NCBI GenBank assembly: GCA_004380135.1
Contig: QXCR01000059.1
Location: forward strand, 62,001 to 126,000
From: Stemphylium vesicarium
Lineage: Eukaryota > Ascomycota > Dothideomycetes > Pleosporales > Pleosporaceae
Length of the DNA: 64,000 bases
Direction: 5' to 3'
A program made the position numbers and the translations under genes. The notes under the pieces are model-generated. The model did not search any database and was not told where the DNA came from. It saw nothing but the letters and a program-made list of their open reading frames with translations. Of the stretch, positions 1 through 12,700 are shown piece by piece. Within the stretch, counting starts at the first letter, position 1, and the number at the start of each line of letters is the position of its first letter.

Positions 1-1450
1 GGAGTGTGGAGACCTTCATGGCTGGCAGCGGTAAGAATGCTGCGACGAGTAAGTGAAGAAAGCCGTGTATAACAAGGGTCCTGCCATGACGCCCTTTTGT
101 ATGCTAAGTCACTTGCATGGTGCTTTCCGTCATCGACCTATAGTACAAAAGCATTTTTGCCAGCTTCCTCATCCGGTAATCGAGGATGCTTTTGCCCAAG
201 CCTCCAAGACTGCAAGCGTACTTGGCTGGCGTACCTGCCCTACGATTCTAAGCAGGTCCCAACTGTTATCTTTGTGCTATGGCCACACGAGGAGACAGCC
301 TAACGCAAATGACGAGGCTGGTGGTGGCCCAGTACAATCAAACAGGATCTAATGGATCCAGACTCCTGGTTCGTGGTGGTGAAGGCGTTGCCAAGCCTAT
401 CGAACGGGTGTCAGCAAGACACCGGCGATTGTGACTTCCAAGCCGGGTGAGGTGCTATCAAGAACATCTAGTCAGAGCCAAGATCTGCGGGATACAAAAG
501 CCCGACAATGCGAAATCCTCCAGTTATCTGGAATCCGTGATGCGCGCATGAAGAGGCATGCTGTGCGAAAGTCCATGGAACAGTGTTGCTCACAAGCCCA
601 GCAAGGCCCCGGTTGTGCTACCGTCCTAGCGTAATTAGCCCCCACGCTCGAGACGGGGCGAGCCACTTCAAGGCTACAATAACCTCAATAGCGACAAAGA
701 CACAGAAATTGACCATGCTTGCACGAACTCTGCCCTCCCTACGAATGTTTTCACTTGTCGTCGTTGACGGCCACGAAAACGGCCTCGAGACTGCAAATCG
801 GGTTCTATTTGGTACCGTCAACCCTCGCTGGCACAGAAAAAGATCGGTGAATCATCAACTTCTGCCACTTGGATAGCTCTGGCCAATACGAATCTCAATA
901 GCAATATCATGATTTTGTTTGGTAATCGATAAATCTCCAGTGGTTCAACCAGATCAGTGACACCAGATTGCCAATCACCTTGCGCCAGTAAAACCACCAA
1001 AGCTAGTGACATGCAGGCATTGAAGATCGAAACAATGATATTAATGAATTCCTGACATTGGCTGTATTGAGGGTTACGGCTTGATGATTTGCGACAGTGG
1101 TGCTCCGTTGTACTGACATTGCATGTCCTTGTCGTATTGTGTTGCAATGTTTCTCCTACCTTCTTGAAGCAGCTTCAGTCTTTCGCCCTGGTACAGTATG
1201 ACGATACCAAGGTGCAAGCATTGCCTACCTGATGCACACAAGATTCAGACTTTGGCAAAGGAGGTGGAAACAAACATGAGGTAGAAAAAAGCAGGGCGGA
1301 ACACTTTCATGTTCAGTGGGTTTTTGCCAAGATATATTAACGCCTATCTCCGTGCCCAGGTATCTCCAACCCTGGATGACGCTCTATCGCAAAAGCAGGC
1401 ATGAAGCCGCCTTGAACATTGCAACGCCTGTGGGGCACTCAGAACTCGCC
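1..1450. other. Intergenic, no gene recognised
   Basis: Only short overlapping open frames (at most about 110 codons) occur on both strands, without recognisable motifs or splice structure. A stretch near 97-303 reads in a coding-like way but has stops on both sides and no family I know. It may be decayed sequence. Confidence 0.4.
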
Positions 1451-2205
1451 ATGGACTATGCAGTGCTTCCACCAGAGGTCAACGTGTTGCTGCTTGGGGA
1501 TGCAGAAGTGGGAAAGTCAACGTTCTTATCGTGAGTCGGCCATCACTGTCGCGCGTCATTCCGCGCGCTCACACAGCGCGTATATTGCAATACTGGACGT
1601 ATGTGATAGTGCATTTGAAAGACAACCATGGGCACTGCTGACTCTTTCTCAGGCGTCTAACCCTCGGTGTGCAGCCCCGAAGCAATGACCTTCCACCATA
1701 CGAGCTCCCCAAACTCCGCGATATAGACCAGCCGTACGCTTTCGACATCACGCTCTACGGCCGCCCATATAGGCTGCAATTCTTCGATACCGCTTCACCC
1801 CAGAACTACACCCTCTTGCATCCTCAGTTTGTAATCCTGTGCTACGACATCTCCTCGCGCGCCTCGCTCGACTCTTTGTCGTCGACATGGTTGCCGATTG
1901 TGAACAAACACTTCAATTATGACGAGAACCTGCCAGTGATGGTCTTGGGGCTGAAGAGGGATCTGAGGAAGCAGTGGACACTAGCAGAACACGGGCCAGA
2001 TAAGAAGGGCAAAGGCGCAAGTGTTATGCCGCATGAAGGGTTGCAGACTACGCAGAGGATGCTATGCGACCATTATGCAGAATGTAGTGCGTTGACGGGC
2101 GAGCTCTGTCGCGAGGTCTTGGAGGATGTCGCGAGAACGAGCGCAAAGACGACTACCAAAGATGGGGCGAAGAGTCAGGGACCGGACATGTGCAATACAA
2201 TGTAG
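1451..2205 (+). CDS. Rho/Ras-like small GTPase with altered catalytic motifs
   Basis: Model: join(1451-1530, 1653-2205), 210 residues. The intron has a GTGAGT donor and a TCTCAG acceptor, and the join restores frame. The product has a P-loop GDAEVGKST near residues 16-24, the G3 motif reads FDTASPQNY, the G4 region GLKRDLR resembles Rho proteins, and ECSAL is a G5 motif. The C-terminus CNTM fits a CaaX prenylation box with X = Met, so membrane attachment is likely. Against the Rho/Ras consensus, the Gly12 position is Ala (GDA for GDG) and the Gln61 position is Pro (DTASP for DTAGQ). Both changes usually impair GTP hydrolysis, so the protein may be a constitutively GTP-bound or non-hydrolysing member. 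An in-frame ATG at 1376 would add 25 residues. I chose 1451 because it lies close to the P-loop, as usual in the family. Confidence 0.75.
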
Positions 2206-2469
2206 TCGGCGCGCACTGGTAGATTACAGAAGCCACGTTACTTGGCTTGAATACGTGGCGCAAATAATAAGTATGTGTGAGGAGATGAACAAAGCACGGT
2301 GTCAAGAGTGATGAGTCTTGTCAACCTTACAAGTAGAACCGCTCCACACTAGCAGCAGCAAAGCGACTCGTTCCTGTCCGCCTCTTCGGATGTGCAAAAA
2401 GAAGCGGTATGCCTTTGTTACCTGCTTGTCTGTTCAACAGACAGATTGGCAAAAAGAATGTGGTAGATG

Positions 2470-2568
2470 CGACACCTGTGTGATTCGAACACACGCTCCC
2501 GAAGGAACTGGCTAACTTTCCTATGAAGGACTAGCAGGCCAGCGCGTTAACCACTCCGCCAAAGTGCC
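2470..2568 (-). tRNA. tRNA-Ser (GCT) with intron
   Basis: The minus strand folds as a type II tRNA. The acceptor stem is GGCACTT/AGGTGTC with discriminator G, and the D arm is TGGCGGAGTGGTTAACGCG. The anticodon stem is CTGGC/GCCAG, with loop CT-GCT-A giving anticodon GCT. There is a long serine-type variable arm (TTCC-TTC-GGGAG) and a T arm GTGTG-TTCGAAT-CACAC. An 18-nt intron lies just 3' of position 37, the canonical site. It should decode AGC/AGT serine codons. CCA is not encoded, as expected for a nuclear gene. Confidence 0.93.
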
Positions 2569-5500
2569 GGACGATTTACTCGCTTGATGACAAATCAGTG
2601 AATTACAACGAATACATAGTGCTTAGTGAAGACATATCGATGGATGCAGGGAGCAAACGAGGGCTGCGATGCAGGAGCGCATGTGGAGAGAGCGGGGTAC
2701 ATGTGGACTCCCCACCAGCGAAGTCATGCAGTAAGACTTGTAAAGTACTGGCACATAACAGTTCGGAACTGCATGCAGTCTTTCTGTTTCCGAGAAAACG
2801 GTCTTACGTTTGTGTGGTCTTGGTCTCGAATGTCGACGCAGAGCGCACCGTATTTTGGTGTGTTATATTGTTCGCGAGCGGTTTCTCATGGCGAAAGGCG
2901 TCGTCGGTTGAGTGAGTCGCGTGCGAAGTATGAAACATACATTTCTGCGCATATATGGCACACGATACAAGAATTATGGAAGACTTAGAGATGAAAATTT
3001 GGGCGAAAATTCATTTGTTGCTTTCGTTCCAGTGACAATTTCAACGCTAGTGCGCAGCTGGTTAGATCGACGTTATGGCAGGTTCATCTGCCTGTACCAC
3101 CTCCTAGGCAGATGTCATCCCTCTTGACTTTGAAAGACACTGAATCGGGTCAGAACGGTACCAGATTGCGCTTAGTGAGTTGCTATGCAATCACTGGCAA
3201 ATTGCCGTCAGCTCATGCAAGTCCAGCCTTGGTATGCGAGGGTTTCGAGTGCGCAACAAGGAATATGGCTTGAACACGAGCTTCGTCTTCAAACCAGCCA
3301 CGGATAGCCTGATGCAGTTCGCGAGCCCTGGCGAGGCGTACAATCGTACCTTGCGACGTGTCCAGACGCCTGTCGTCACTGCAGTCGCTACGTTGTTTGT
3401 GACGACACTTCACACCGGTCACGACTTCGCTTAGGCCCTGCCCAATGACGCGCCAGTCGTTCCTGCGTCTTGGAGCGGCTCAAGCTCCGCCTCATCACCA
3501 ACACGACCCCAACAACGCGCCGGAACCCATGTCTTCCCCTCTTGTCATCTCGGTCTACGCATAAATTCGATCTCTGATACATTACAGCGTGGCACAGGTC
3601 ATGTTCGCAGGCCGCGACTGCCAAGATGGCCGGTCAGTATAAAAGGGGGCGATGCTCCTGCACTGAAGCAGGCAGCGCCGCGCGCATTTTTGCTCACCAA
3701 CTTCCGCCCTCCAGCCCATCCGTTAGGACTCTGATGCTAGAGCCCAAAATTCAGCCGCAAGCATTCGGTGAATGACGCCTGAATGTAGTACCGGAAGGAC
3801 TCCAGGCGGCAGACATCCTGAAACGGGACTCGCCGTCCTGAGCACGCGTATGATGTCTGAGGAGATTATCAGGTAAAGTCGAGCGAGTGAAGACAATGTC
3901 CATGTACAACAGGTACGATAACCAAATGGGGACCACAGGAGGCTTGGCAAATGAACAAAGACTCTTAATTGATGCTAAGACTATAGCTTGCTCAGCGCAT
4001 TCAAGCAAAAGGCCGTCCGGCGAAAGAGGTCGACTCTTTGACGGCCCAAAGAACTCCATATCCAGGTCATCAACAGAACGTAAACGACGTATCCCATAAA
4101 ATCATCAAAATGTCCACCCACAGACAATATGCACGCTAAAACAATACTCGGGCAAGAGAGAACGTATTAAATCTGTCGAGGTATAGGGTATAAGACAGAT
4201 GCTTTTCGAAAGCCCGGTCGTGATACCGAAGAAGAGGCCACAGTGGGCTTGTTGGCCGCGATCAAGTGCTTCGTCGTAATCGTTGATTTATCGGGATAGG
4301 TGCGTTCACGAAAACATTGGACTCGTCGGCGATGCGGGATTGCTTTTCTTCGTATTCAAGAGAAGACATCTTCAAGTCATCGATTTGGGCCTGTCTAGTC
4401 AGTCTCTGGGCAGCAAAACACGATACGGTCGGTGTACCTTCGTCAGTGGAGGACCGATCGTCGTGATCAGGAAGCCGTCGCGGCCCTGGTCATTGAATCA
4501 GTACCCTGTCACACGTGCAGCAGTGACTTCCAAATACCTGGAAGGTGTACGGTCGAACTATCGCATCCGGTCCGCAATGGTAGCGAATTTCATTCTGGAT
4601 GACGGCTCTTGAGATGCCAAAGCCTGGGACGAAGTACGAGTTGGGTACCGCCATGGTGTTTGAATTGGTGCAGTCACGGGGATGAAGTACGGTGAGGGCC
4701 GGCTGTGCTATTCAATCGCGTGCTGGGGGCGGACTCGAAGTTGGGCGCACCGAAGACTTATACACATGATCGACAGCCTCGCGTTCCAGATTCGCTTACA
4801 TACAATAACCTACACCGGTCTTCTTTCCGGGACGAGGGTGCGACGCATCGAGTGCGATGAAGTCCCTCGTTGGGCGTGGACGCACTGATGCCGTTCGCCT
4901 CATTGTTCGCCCTACCAAGCCCAACCGACGCCATTGGGCAGCGAGAAAGACCGAACCCCAGGACACCCTCCACAATTCGACCACTCGCAAAATTCCCTAA
5001 ATTGTCTAGAATATCTGGCACCTTCGATAGACTATAGTCGTTTCGATATGCCTCACCTCTCGGCGCTAATGTTTGATGCAGCCAGCACATCTGCCACGTC
5101 TACAGACCCCAGGTCATGAAGAACGACTGCGGGTACTTTAAGACGATCTCTTTGCCACTATAATCTCAGAAAAGAGTTGCGACATGGTTTCTCATACTAT
5201 GCATCATCCGCAGGCGCCCGAACCATCCGGCTGATGTTGTTCAAGTGTAACAGACGACGCATCAACGAGCACCGTGGCGACCAGTTTCAATGCAGATCGC
5301 CGCCCTCAAGAGGCGTTTCCACGACAGAGACCAGCTGTCACCCACGGTCACCGCACAGAGATATGCGAGTATAGGGTGGATAGCTCGGCTAATTTGGCTT
5401 CACCGCTAAATCCGTCGGGCGAGGATTCCAGTAGTCGCAGGGAACCCCCTTCAGGTATACCACGCACTGGGTATGATTGCAGCAAAGTCCACAGATGTAC

Positions 5501-8500
5501 CAAGATCAAGGTACCCCAGTTTCCGTACCGAGATACCATTCGTCTTATCATCAGCGCCACGAATCGACGATACCCAAACATTTGGGCTTCCTCCATGGCG
5601 GACGAAAGCAGCGCCAACGGCAAGTGGCGACTATACACAGCCTGTCAGTAGCGAAAGCCTGGGTTACCCCGCTTGTCGCCAATGATCTACCTCGACGCTA
5701 CCAGAGGTAGTAGCAGGATTACGACATGGAGATCCATGATTAGGCAGGTAAGTCTCATCACACCCTCTGCTGGCAGCTTGGATGTGAAGCTGCTCAATGA
5801 CAAGTGTTCACATCCTATCTGATGCTAGGGATAGTAGTATTCGCCTAGCCAATGCAGCTTGAGAAAGCATGTGGTTCTTCCCAGAAGCCGGCTCCCCTAC
5901 CAAAAATCATCGCCCGATCGGCATCCCAACGGCGGTCTCGGCTCTTGGATAAGCCGCATGAGTCGTGTACACGTGTGCCAGACACGAACATGTGCCCAAT
6001 GCCCGAGATCTGAGCAACCAGAATCGATAGCAACAAGCATCACATCATCGCAGCAGGGCAATGGCTTCATGCATCGGGCTTACCCCGCATGTTCTGCAAT
6101 GCAGTCCCCTCATACGACAACTCACCTCGCATGCTTTTCGGACACAATATTGGAATGCTCCAATCGACGTTATGCATTACAACGGAAGACCTGCTGTGGT
6201 GTAATAAGAACCGTGGAAATCTTGAAGAACATGTTGCCATCGGCATTACTGCGGTGTCACAAGGTACCCTTGACATGGTATATGCGACGTCACGCCATAG
6301 CTGGACCGGAGCACCCACTTTTCCCACGATCGAGGAAGATTTGGCGGAAGGTGGCGCAGCCCGAGGTACTCCGCGTCTAGTGCAAACTCCTCACGTTTCT
6401 AAGTATATGGTGTTGGTGCGAGAAGATCCAAGCGTCTATCACCTAACTCCAGGAGCGTTGCGCTGATCATGCTAGCCTCATGTCAGTATTGTGAGGCGTA
6501 GATACCCGTTGACAGCGTGAACGCAGTTCTCAAAGAGGATACGCGGAGCGAGCTCCGTCTGCTGGTGCGCCAAGGTCTTCAAGGCGTATCTGCGGTTGGT
6601 GAAATCAGCAAAGCGTTGATCTCTTGTAATTTGCCTCATCAGAGGCCACCGAAGTGGTCACGATTTAATGCCTTAATCTCAAAATTCGCTCTCACCGGAT
6701 CGCTCGCAAGAATCGAGATGATTGCAGCCATCATTACCGCCGGCGACTAGAACAAGAACTCCGCTTTCCAAGTTCACGGTGAACCAGGCGCGCTTGTTAC
6801 ATGTCCGTAACTTCACCGGACGGCTTCAGTGTCGGGCCATGATCCTATAGAGACACCGCTCATGTTATCCGCATCTAGACACCGTCTATCGAGTTACCAT
6901 ACCGGACCAATGGTTCTGTCGAAGGCGTCGTATTATCATCTTCGCCATGGATATCTAGGCTCATCGCCCTAACTTTTTGGTTTATGGTGGGATCAAATGA
7001 AGAAAAGATCTTGTCAATGAAATGCCAACAGCCGCCAGCAGTATTTCGGGGCGAGCCCTGTTGAAACCTGCCGCCTTCTTAGGAAGACACATTCATGTCG
7101 GCACTGAGAGGACTCCAGGAGCGATTGAGGATCGACACTTGCGGTTATCGATATTCACCCGTTTCTCGGCGGTCACTCCCAAAGAAGCGCCTTTTCGCAG
7201 CTCACTCCTGGCAGCTTCACTTTGTTATCAGATTACTGTCAAGACAATGAGACCGTCTTTACACAGCTGTTCATGACCCCGGTCAAGTCAACCCATTACT
7301 TACGCCTCATGCAACGATTGGGCATCATCAGCCACAGCAATGGCTGATATTGAGAAGGGGCTACAGATCGGCGGGTGGTGAGCCTCGTGAGATGTGCGAA
7401 CTACTCTAAGCGCGCGCTTATTGGGCACGAGTAAGTCGCGGTGCATGTTTCTACTCAGCTTGATTGCATGCATCCGATCTGCAGGCACCACAGAAGCGCA
7501 GGAACGATGACTTAAGCATCATAAGGAGTATCCGCTTCATTCTCGACTGTGCATGCCGCTGTCCTTATCAATGCTCAGGGTTTTGTGGGGGCCCCATCAA
7601 GAGAGGCTGAGAAAAGCCATCTCGCAGCCGGGTCTCGTGCCTACTGCTGACCTTTAATGTCTCAAATGAATTTACTAACATAATACACGAGATTCTCCAC
7701 CCGGTGCTAAGCTCAAAAGTGAGGCAACGTGGTCCGAAAGAGTCCTGCCGAACGCCGATCGCACTACCCAAGACTAGGACACGTCTGCTGGTTTGAAAGT
7801 CTACCGAGCCTGAAACGGCTCTCTACTTTGATGACCCGCACGCGGAAGGATGGAGCTGCGGAAGCTATAGTTTTGATCCAGGGCGGCGAATAGCGCTCGT
7901 GACAGGTGTTGCACGCCCGGCCAAAGCGACCCAGGCGATGGATGATCTCTGGGATTAGCGAAGCGTCCCACTTGCACTTTGCTTCTTCCCGGTGACCGGT
8001 ATCTTCAAGTAGGGACATTATCGCAAGCCTTGCCAATGTAACGACTCGATCCTTTCATTTTTGTCCAATTTGCAAGCCACGCGTGCTTCGCCATATCTCC
8101 CGAGGAAGGTTCTAGACGCGCGAAGCAACACGACGATACCTAGCTGAATGAGCAACTTGTTTTTCCTGAGAATGTGCTAACGCGAGTTTCCAACTCAAAA
8201 AGTACAGGAAAAGCTATGATTAGCTCGCTGCGGACCGGCTCGATTTTTTTTCAGCGATCTTCTTAATTTGGGAGGATGGCGAAACTTCATCTCTCTTTCC
8301 GCGGAACCTTGCCTACAGCATACATCCGATCGACCGTGTCCTCCTCCCTCTCCAAAGAACGCAACGATATACCGAGTGGCATCGATCAAGCATGAGATGA
8401 ACGACTAGCCGGCCTAGTTCATGCGCTACTCGGTATGTCCAGTCAACAAATCCCTTGCGATCAAACCGACATGCCAGCAACTCAAGCTTAAAATATCGAT

Positions 8501-8911
8501 AAGGATGTGTAGCAGGTCTCTTCATTCATTCCATGAGCCACTCGGCCCTATGGTACAGCATAATTTGCTTCAGGCTACTAGTAGACCCCTACTCTTCGCG
8601 TCCAAGGCCTTTCCGGGGTCGACGTGCGAAGGGAGAACGTACAAAGCCATATTATTATGCTTGTTGCACTCGATCTCTTACGATTGATTCAGGCTGCGAG
8701 TGTCAAGAGCACAAACATCACTTAGACCAGTAATATCTGTCACTAAGAACCTGATGTCCAACAACTGCATTCATTGCTACACTATCAAGGTGGATGTTTG
8801 CTAGCTGACATACTAGGTCCCTAACGCTGGACTGACTCGCAGCACAAAGGCCGCAGCGTGCAACCCCTCAGACCATGTAAACCTTCCAGTCTAGCATCCA
8901 GGCCATGGCTA
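2569..8911. other. Gene-poor 6.3-kb stretch
   Basis: No conserved gene, splice-consistent model, LTR pair or transposase/reverse transcriptase motif was found on either strand. Open frames stay below about 180 codons. The best-looking are 6089-6466 (+, 125 codons) and 5859-6380 (+), without family resemblance. By eye the base composition is not AT-rich, so this does not look like a typical heavily RIP-mutated fungal repeat. Confidence 0.4.
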
Positions 8912-9778
8912 CTAATTCTCCCGCGCGTACATGCCTCGGCGCCGTCTCCTGTTTCCACCGCCACGGCCGTTGGCGAGCATATTCTGGAAGTCATTGTAAG
9001 GTCGGGTGACGTCTGCCAGAGGTGTTCTGGTACTTACTGTTGTCGGACGAGCTAGTGTATCGTCGCTTTCTGCCCTCCTTTCAGATTGGGGTGGCTGGGC
9101 ATGATGAAGGACTTCGGGATTCTCCATGAGCAGCTCGGTGGTTGCTTCTGTTGCCGATGTAGTCTCCGCAGTACCCGAGGGGGTCTCAGTGTTTGACATG
9201 TATTCGACGTCTGCGTGGGTAGGAGATCGGACGTCTGAGCTGCGCGTGTGGGTCTCTTCTTCTTCACTCGGGGTATTTTCCCCGCTTGAAGACATCTCCT
9301 CGTCTTCGCCTTCCTGTGCCCCCTCATCATTATCATCATCATCATCATCATCTTCTTCTTCTTCTTCTTCTTCTTCTTCTTCTTCTTCTTCTTCTTCTTC
9401 TTCTTCTTCTTCTTCTTCTTCTTCTTCGTCGTCGTCATTCCGAACCATATCCTCATTACTTGGAGCTTTCTCTCCATCTCCACCCTCCTCTCCATCCGAA
9501 GACCCACTCCACGAGTACAGCTCATCATCGCTATCAGACCATCCCCCAGGAGGCCCGTTCGCCGCTTCTTCAATAAGCCCCGCGGTGCCTGCCGCGACTG
9601 ACTCGGCTCTTTCGTCAAAGGCTTGCAAGTCTGCTTCTATCTGTGCAATGCGCCCCCGAAAACGGCCGCAGAATGGGCATATGTAATGGGGGTTGTTCGG
9701 GATGAGTTGATTGCTGGGCGGATGTGGTGGTGCTGGGGGTCTGGGGGGCGTTGGCGGTGGGGTTGGTAGTGGGGCCAT
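8912..9778 (-). CDS. Acidic low-complexity protein with a CxxC motif
   Basis: Single-exon frame of 288 residues. The N-terminus is proline-rich, then comes a short region with CPFCGRFRG (residues about 35-43), followed by a predicted helix. The centre is very acidic, with an uninterrupted glutamate run of about 25 residues flanked by aspartates. The C-terminal third is Ser/Thr-rich and ends in a basic RGGG-NRRRRR tail. The Glu run is encoded by a (TTC)n microsatellite on the plus strand. Only one CxxC pair is visible, so it is not a complete zinc finger by itself. The basic tail suggests a nuclear location, which is inference. I do not recognise the family. Confidence 0.6.
   Translation of the reverse strand: MAPLPTPPPTPPRPPAPPHPPSNQLIPNNPHYICPFCGRFRGRIAQIEADLQAFDERAESVAAGTAGLIEEAANGPPGGWSDSDDELYSWSGSSDGEEGGDGEKAPSNEDMVRNDDDEEEEEEEEEEEEEEEEEEEEEEEEEDDDDDDDNDEGAQEGEDEEMSSSGENTPSEEEETHTRSSDVRSPTHADVEYMSNTETPSGTAETTSATEATTELLMENPEVLHHAQPPQSERRAESDDTLARPTTVSTRTPLADVTRPYNDFQNMLANGRGGGNRRRRRGMYAREN
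9350..9427. repeat. (TTC)n microsatellite inside a coding region
   Basis: About 26 uninterrupted CTT/TTC triplets, preceded by a (TCA)n run at about 9325-9351. They encode the poly-Glu and poly-Asp tracts of the minus-strand gene at 8912-9778. Open frames made of poly-Leu or poly-Ser on the plus strand are artefacts of this repeat. Confidence 0.95.
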
Positions 9779-12700
9779 GGTGGATTTTGTGATGGTATGC
9801 TTTTGTGGGGGTTTGAAGCCTGTTTGGGGGTTTAGCTAGATGGTGCAATGTATGGTATCTAGAGTGAAATACGTAAGAGAGTTTAGCATAAGGGGGAATC
9901 TTATGTATGCGTGGTGGGATCAAGAATTCGAGGAAATGTTGCAAAATCATCGCCAGAACCAGAGTTTTACATTATTTCTACCAGACTTAGCATCGTGACC
10001 CAAAATGGCTTTGTAGCTTTGTTGTTACTCAAGCCATAGCTTTGATGGTGGTACATAGCCGTTGGATATACTTCTTTTATGGTTGACATCCCAGTTGAAC
10101 CATGGTTTTGAGCTGTTGTATTACTTCGATGCCTTTTTATTCGCACACACTTTGTGATAGCGTGACTTTCATTTGACTATGCCACAGAATACAGTAATTT
10201 CTGTAGTATATCTTGTCTTCCCACCTACCTCGATGAATTTGTTCTGAACATGCGCTTGGACAAATACAGACCTCACAGCGACAAGCCGGATATTATACCC
10301 CTTGTACTCAGATCTATGCACGTGATCTGTATTCGTATCGTCCCCTCCGGTATCGCTTGCTCGTATGTCTACACAGGAAATGATGGAATACCTAGCGCCA
10401 GACTTAAGCATGCGTTGATGCGGTCACGTGGCCGCTCACTAGACATAGTCTCCCATTGGAAGGCCGTTGAGGGTAGAAATTTTACCTGCACTGAGATGCG
10501 AATGATTGTGCGCAGAGTATGAAAATCTCCCTAGTCATTACGCCGAAGCAAGATGGGATAGCGGCTTGGTACGGACATGGATGTGCAGAGATTACACATC
10601 TCACTCATCCGCCGCTTTCTACAACGTCAGACGCAATTGCATAGTGTCAGTGTAGTCTTCTAGCCATCCACGTATGCGTCGGCTCCAAAGCCGATGAAAG
10701 TGGCGGCGAATACATACGTGCGCCTATATTGTTGCCGGCTTTGTTCGGGCGATATCTCCACAGTCGTCATCATCATCGACTTTGCTTCGTACATATATGT
10801 ATGCCAACCCTCTTGGACAGTCTTTCGGACCTACATGCGAAGTCCGTGATGTTTCAGCATACGGCCAACGCGTCAGCAAGAGAGGCGGTGCCTCAGCAAC
10901 AACAACAGTGGAGCAGCAAACCCCCCGTGGGGGCGGTACTTTCTTCCATGTGGCCGAGTTTCTTTTTTCTTTCTCTCCTTGCCCGACAGCAAAGAGAAGG
11001 GGGGATGTGTGTTGGTGCTGACTAGTGTAAGGCGGCCAACGGGGATTTCGAATCGAGGAAAACAGGGAAGCAACAAAGAATGGGTAGGGTAGGGTATTGC
11101 ACAATATCAGCGGAATCTTATCGCGAGTGTTAAGGGCACCGCCAAAAGGAATGAACAAGGGCTGATGGGAAATGTACGACAAAGGAAAAAGGCGCCACGA
11201 GGACGGATGATCTACGCGGGTGAGGGTCGAGTGGCTGGCGATGTATGTTGGACGTGCGAGTGTGCATTGGGGAAGGGAGAGATGCTGCGTGTTCGTGAGG
11301 AAACTCTGGTTGTTCATCGAGAGTTTGCTGAGGTATCGAGATTCGTTGGGGTAAATGCTGACCGGGAGTCGCCGCGCGAAGATGAAACATGAATCAATAA
11401 CGTGGAGGGCTAGCTGATGGGGTAGTGAAGCTTATGGGTAGGCCCAGGATCGGTACGATTGACCTCGGTTGCAGCAGGTATACAGGCTTGAAGAGGGTCT
11501 TTGCGAGACGAACGAGTGTCGCGTGAGAGTCGGCAAGCAACCGACGCAGTCCATCGTCAAACTCTTCACAACAATCTCGGCTGTTTGCAGGCTCTTTAAC
11601 AGATATCCATACCCATATCTCAAGGTGAATTTTCGGAGGCCAATGACGGCAAACCTGCCCGTCGCAAAGCTCGGTGTCATAATTTCAGCGGTCTCGACCC
11701 TTTGCGATCAGCAACGGCTAGAAATGTCCGAGATGCGCTACCACTACGCAAGGGAGAGCCCATGGTGAGGGCAAGACGTGGTGGTACGAAAGTGTGGCGC
11801 GGCGGCTTCCCACTGGTTGGGGTGAAGGAAATGAAAGGGCGGGTGCGGGCTGACCCCACAGAAAAGGGTAAATATGGCCGGCCGTGGTTCGTCGTGTTTC
11901 GCATGCATCTTAGCAGGGCCACGCCTAGGCGACCAGAATGCGTGAGAAGCAGCGGACAGGCTGGATACAGTATGCTCGCGTCGGGCGGTGCTTTGTGCTG
12001 TTGCGGGCAAGTGGAAACCGTGGAAGCCCACGAGGCGTGCAGGTGGCTTGCGCAGAGGTGCAGGTGTTGCCGTGAATGGGCAATGGACAGATTGCCATGG
12101 TGTCTTAATGTCAGCAGCTACACCCACTCAGCAGCTTGGAGGCTTGGAGGGCGTGAAAGCAGTGCACGTGTTTTGCGATAAGGCGCGATTGTCGATATAT
12201 TGGCCGCTGCAGAGCAAAGAATCTAGACGCGCAAATTAACTATTTGCCCACGAGGGCACAGCCAATCAGCGTCGGTGAGGGTCGACTAGCGGCTGGCAAC
12301 GCGTACTTCTGGTCGGCTGGGTCTGATGGCAGATGAAGGGCGACATGTACCACTGCACGTCCGCAGAACAGGAACAAAGAGACGGGGAACCCGCAATCGT
12401 GGGATAGATGAGGTAGTGCCAAAGCCCCGAGATGCGTCTACGCTCTTTCAAGGTGAAGCAGGTGTTCGGTGGCACGGCTAAGGCTGCAATAAATAGATTA
12501 GAGTTGAAGCAACACGGGCGCCACTTTGCCAGGAACGGCCGTAGTGGAGCGCAGTAGTGCATCTGCACGAAAGGATGCATGCACATGGCGGCGTTGCCCC
12601 TCTGCAAAGGCTATTAGACGGCTGATCGCTGCGAACTGACGGCTGCAACACCATCGCCAGCGCTGAGGTAGCCGACAAAAGAGCGTTTCGCAGCCTTTAA

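Noticed and set aside
6089..6466. 125-codon plus-strand frame
   Set aside because: It reads somewhat protein-like, but has no start context, no known motif and no splice partner, and a longer frame overlaps it in another phase.
9126..9686. Poly-Ser and poly-Leu frames on the plus strand
   Set aside because: These are products of the (TTC)n microsatellite. The minus-strand frame has the coherent flanking sequence.
10724..11317. 197-codon minus-strand frame upstream of OPY2
   Set aside because: Composition follows the surrounding pyrimidine-rich promoter DNA and no motif is visible.
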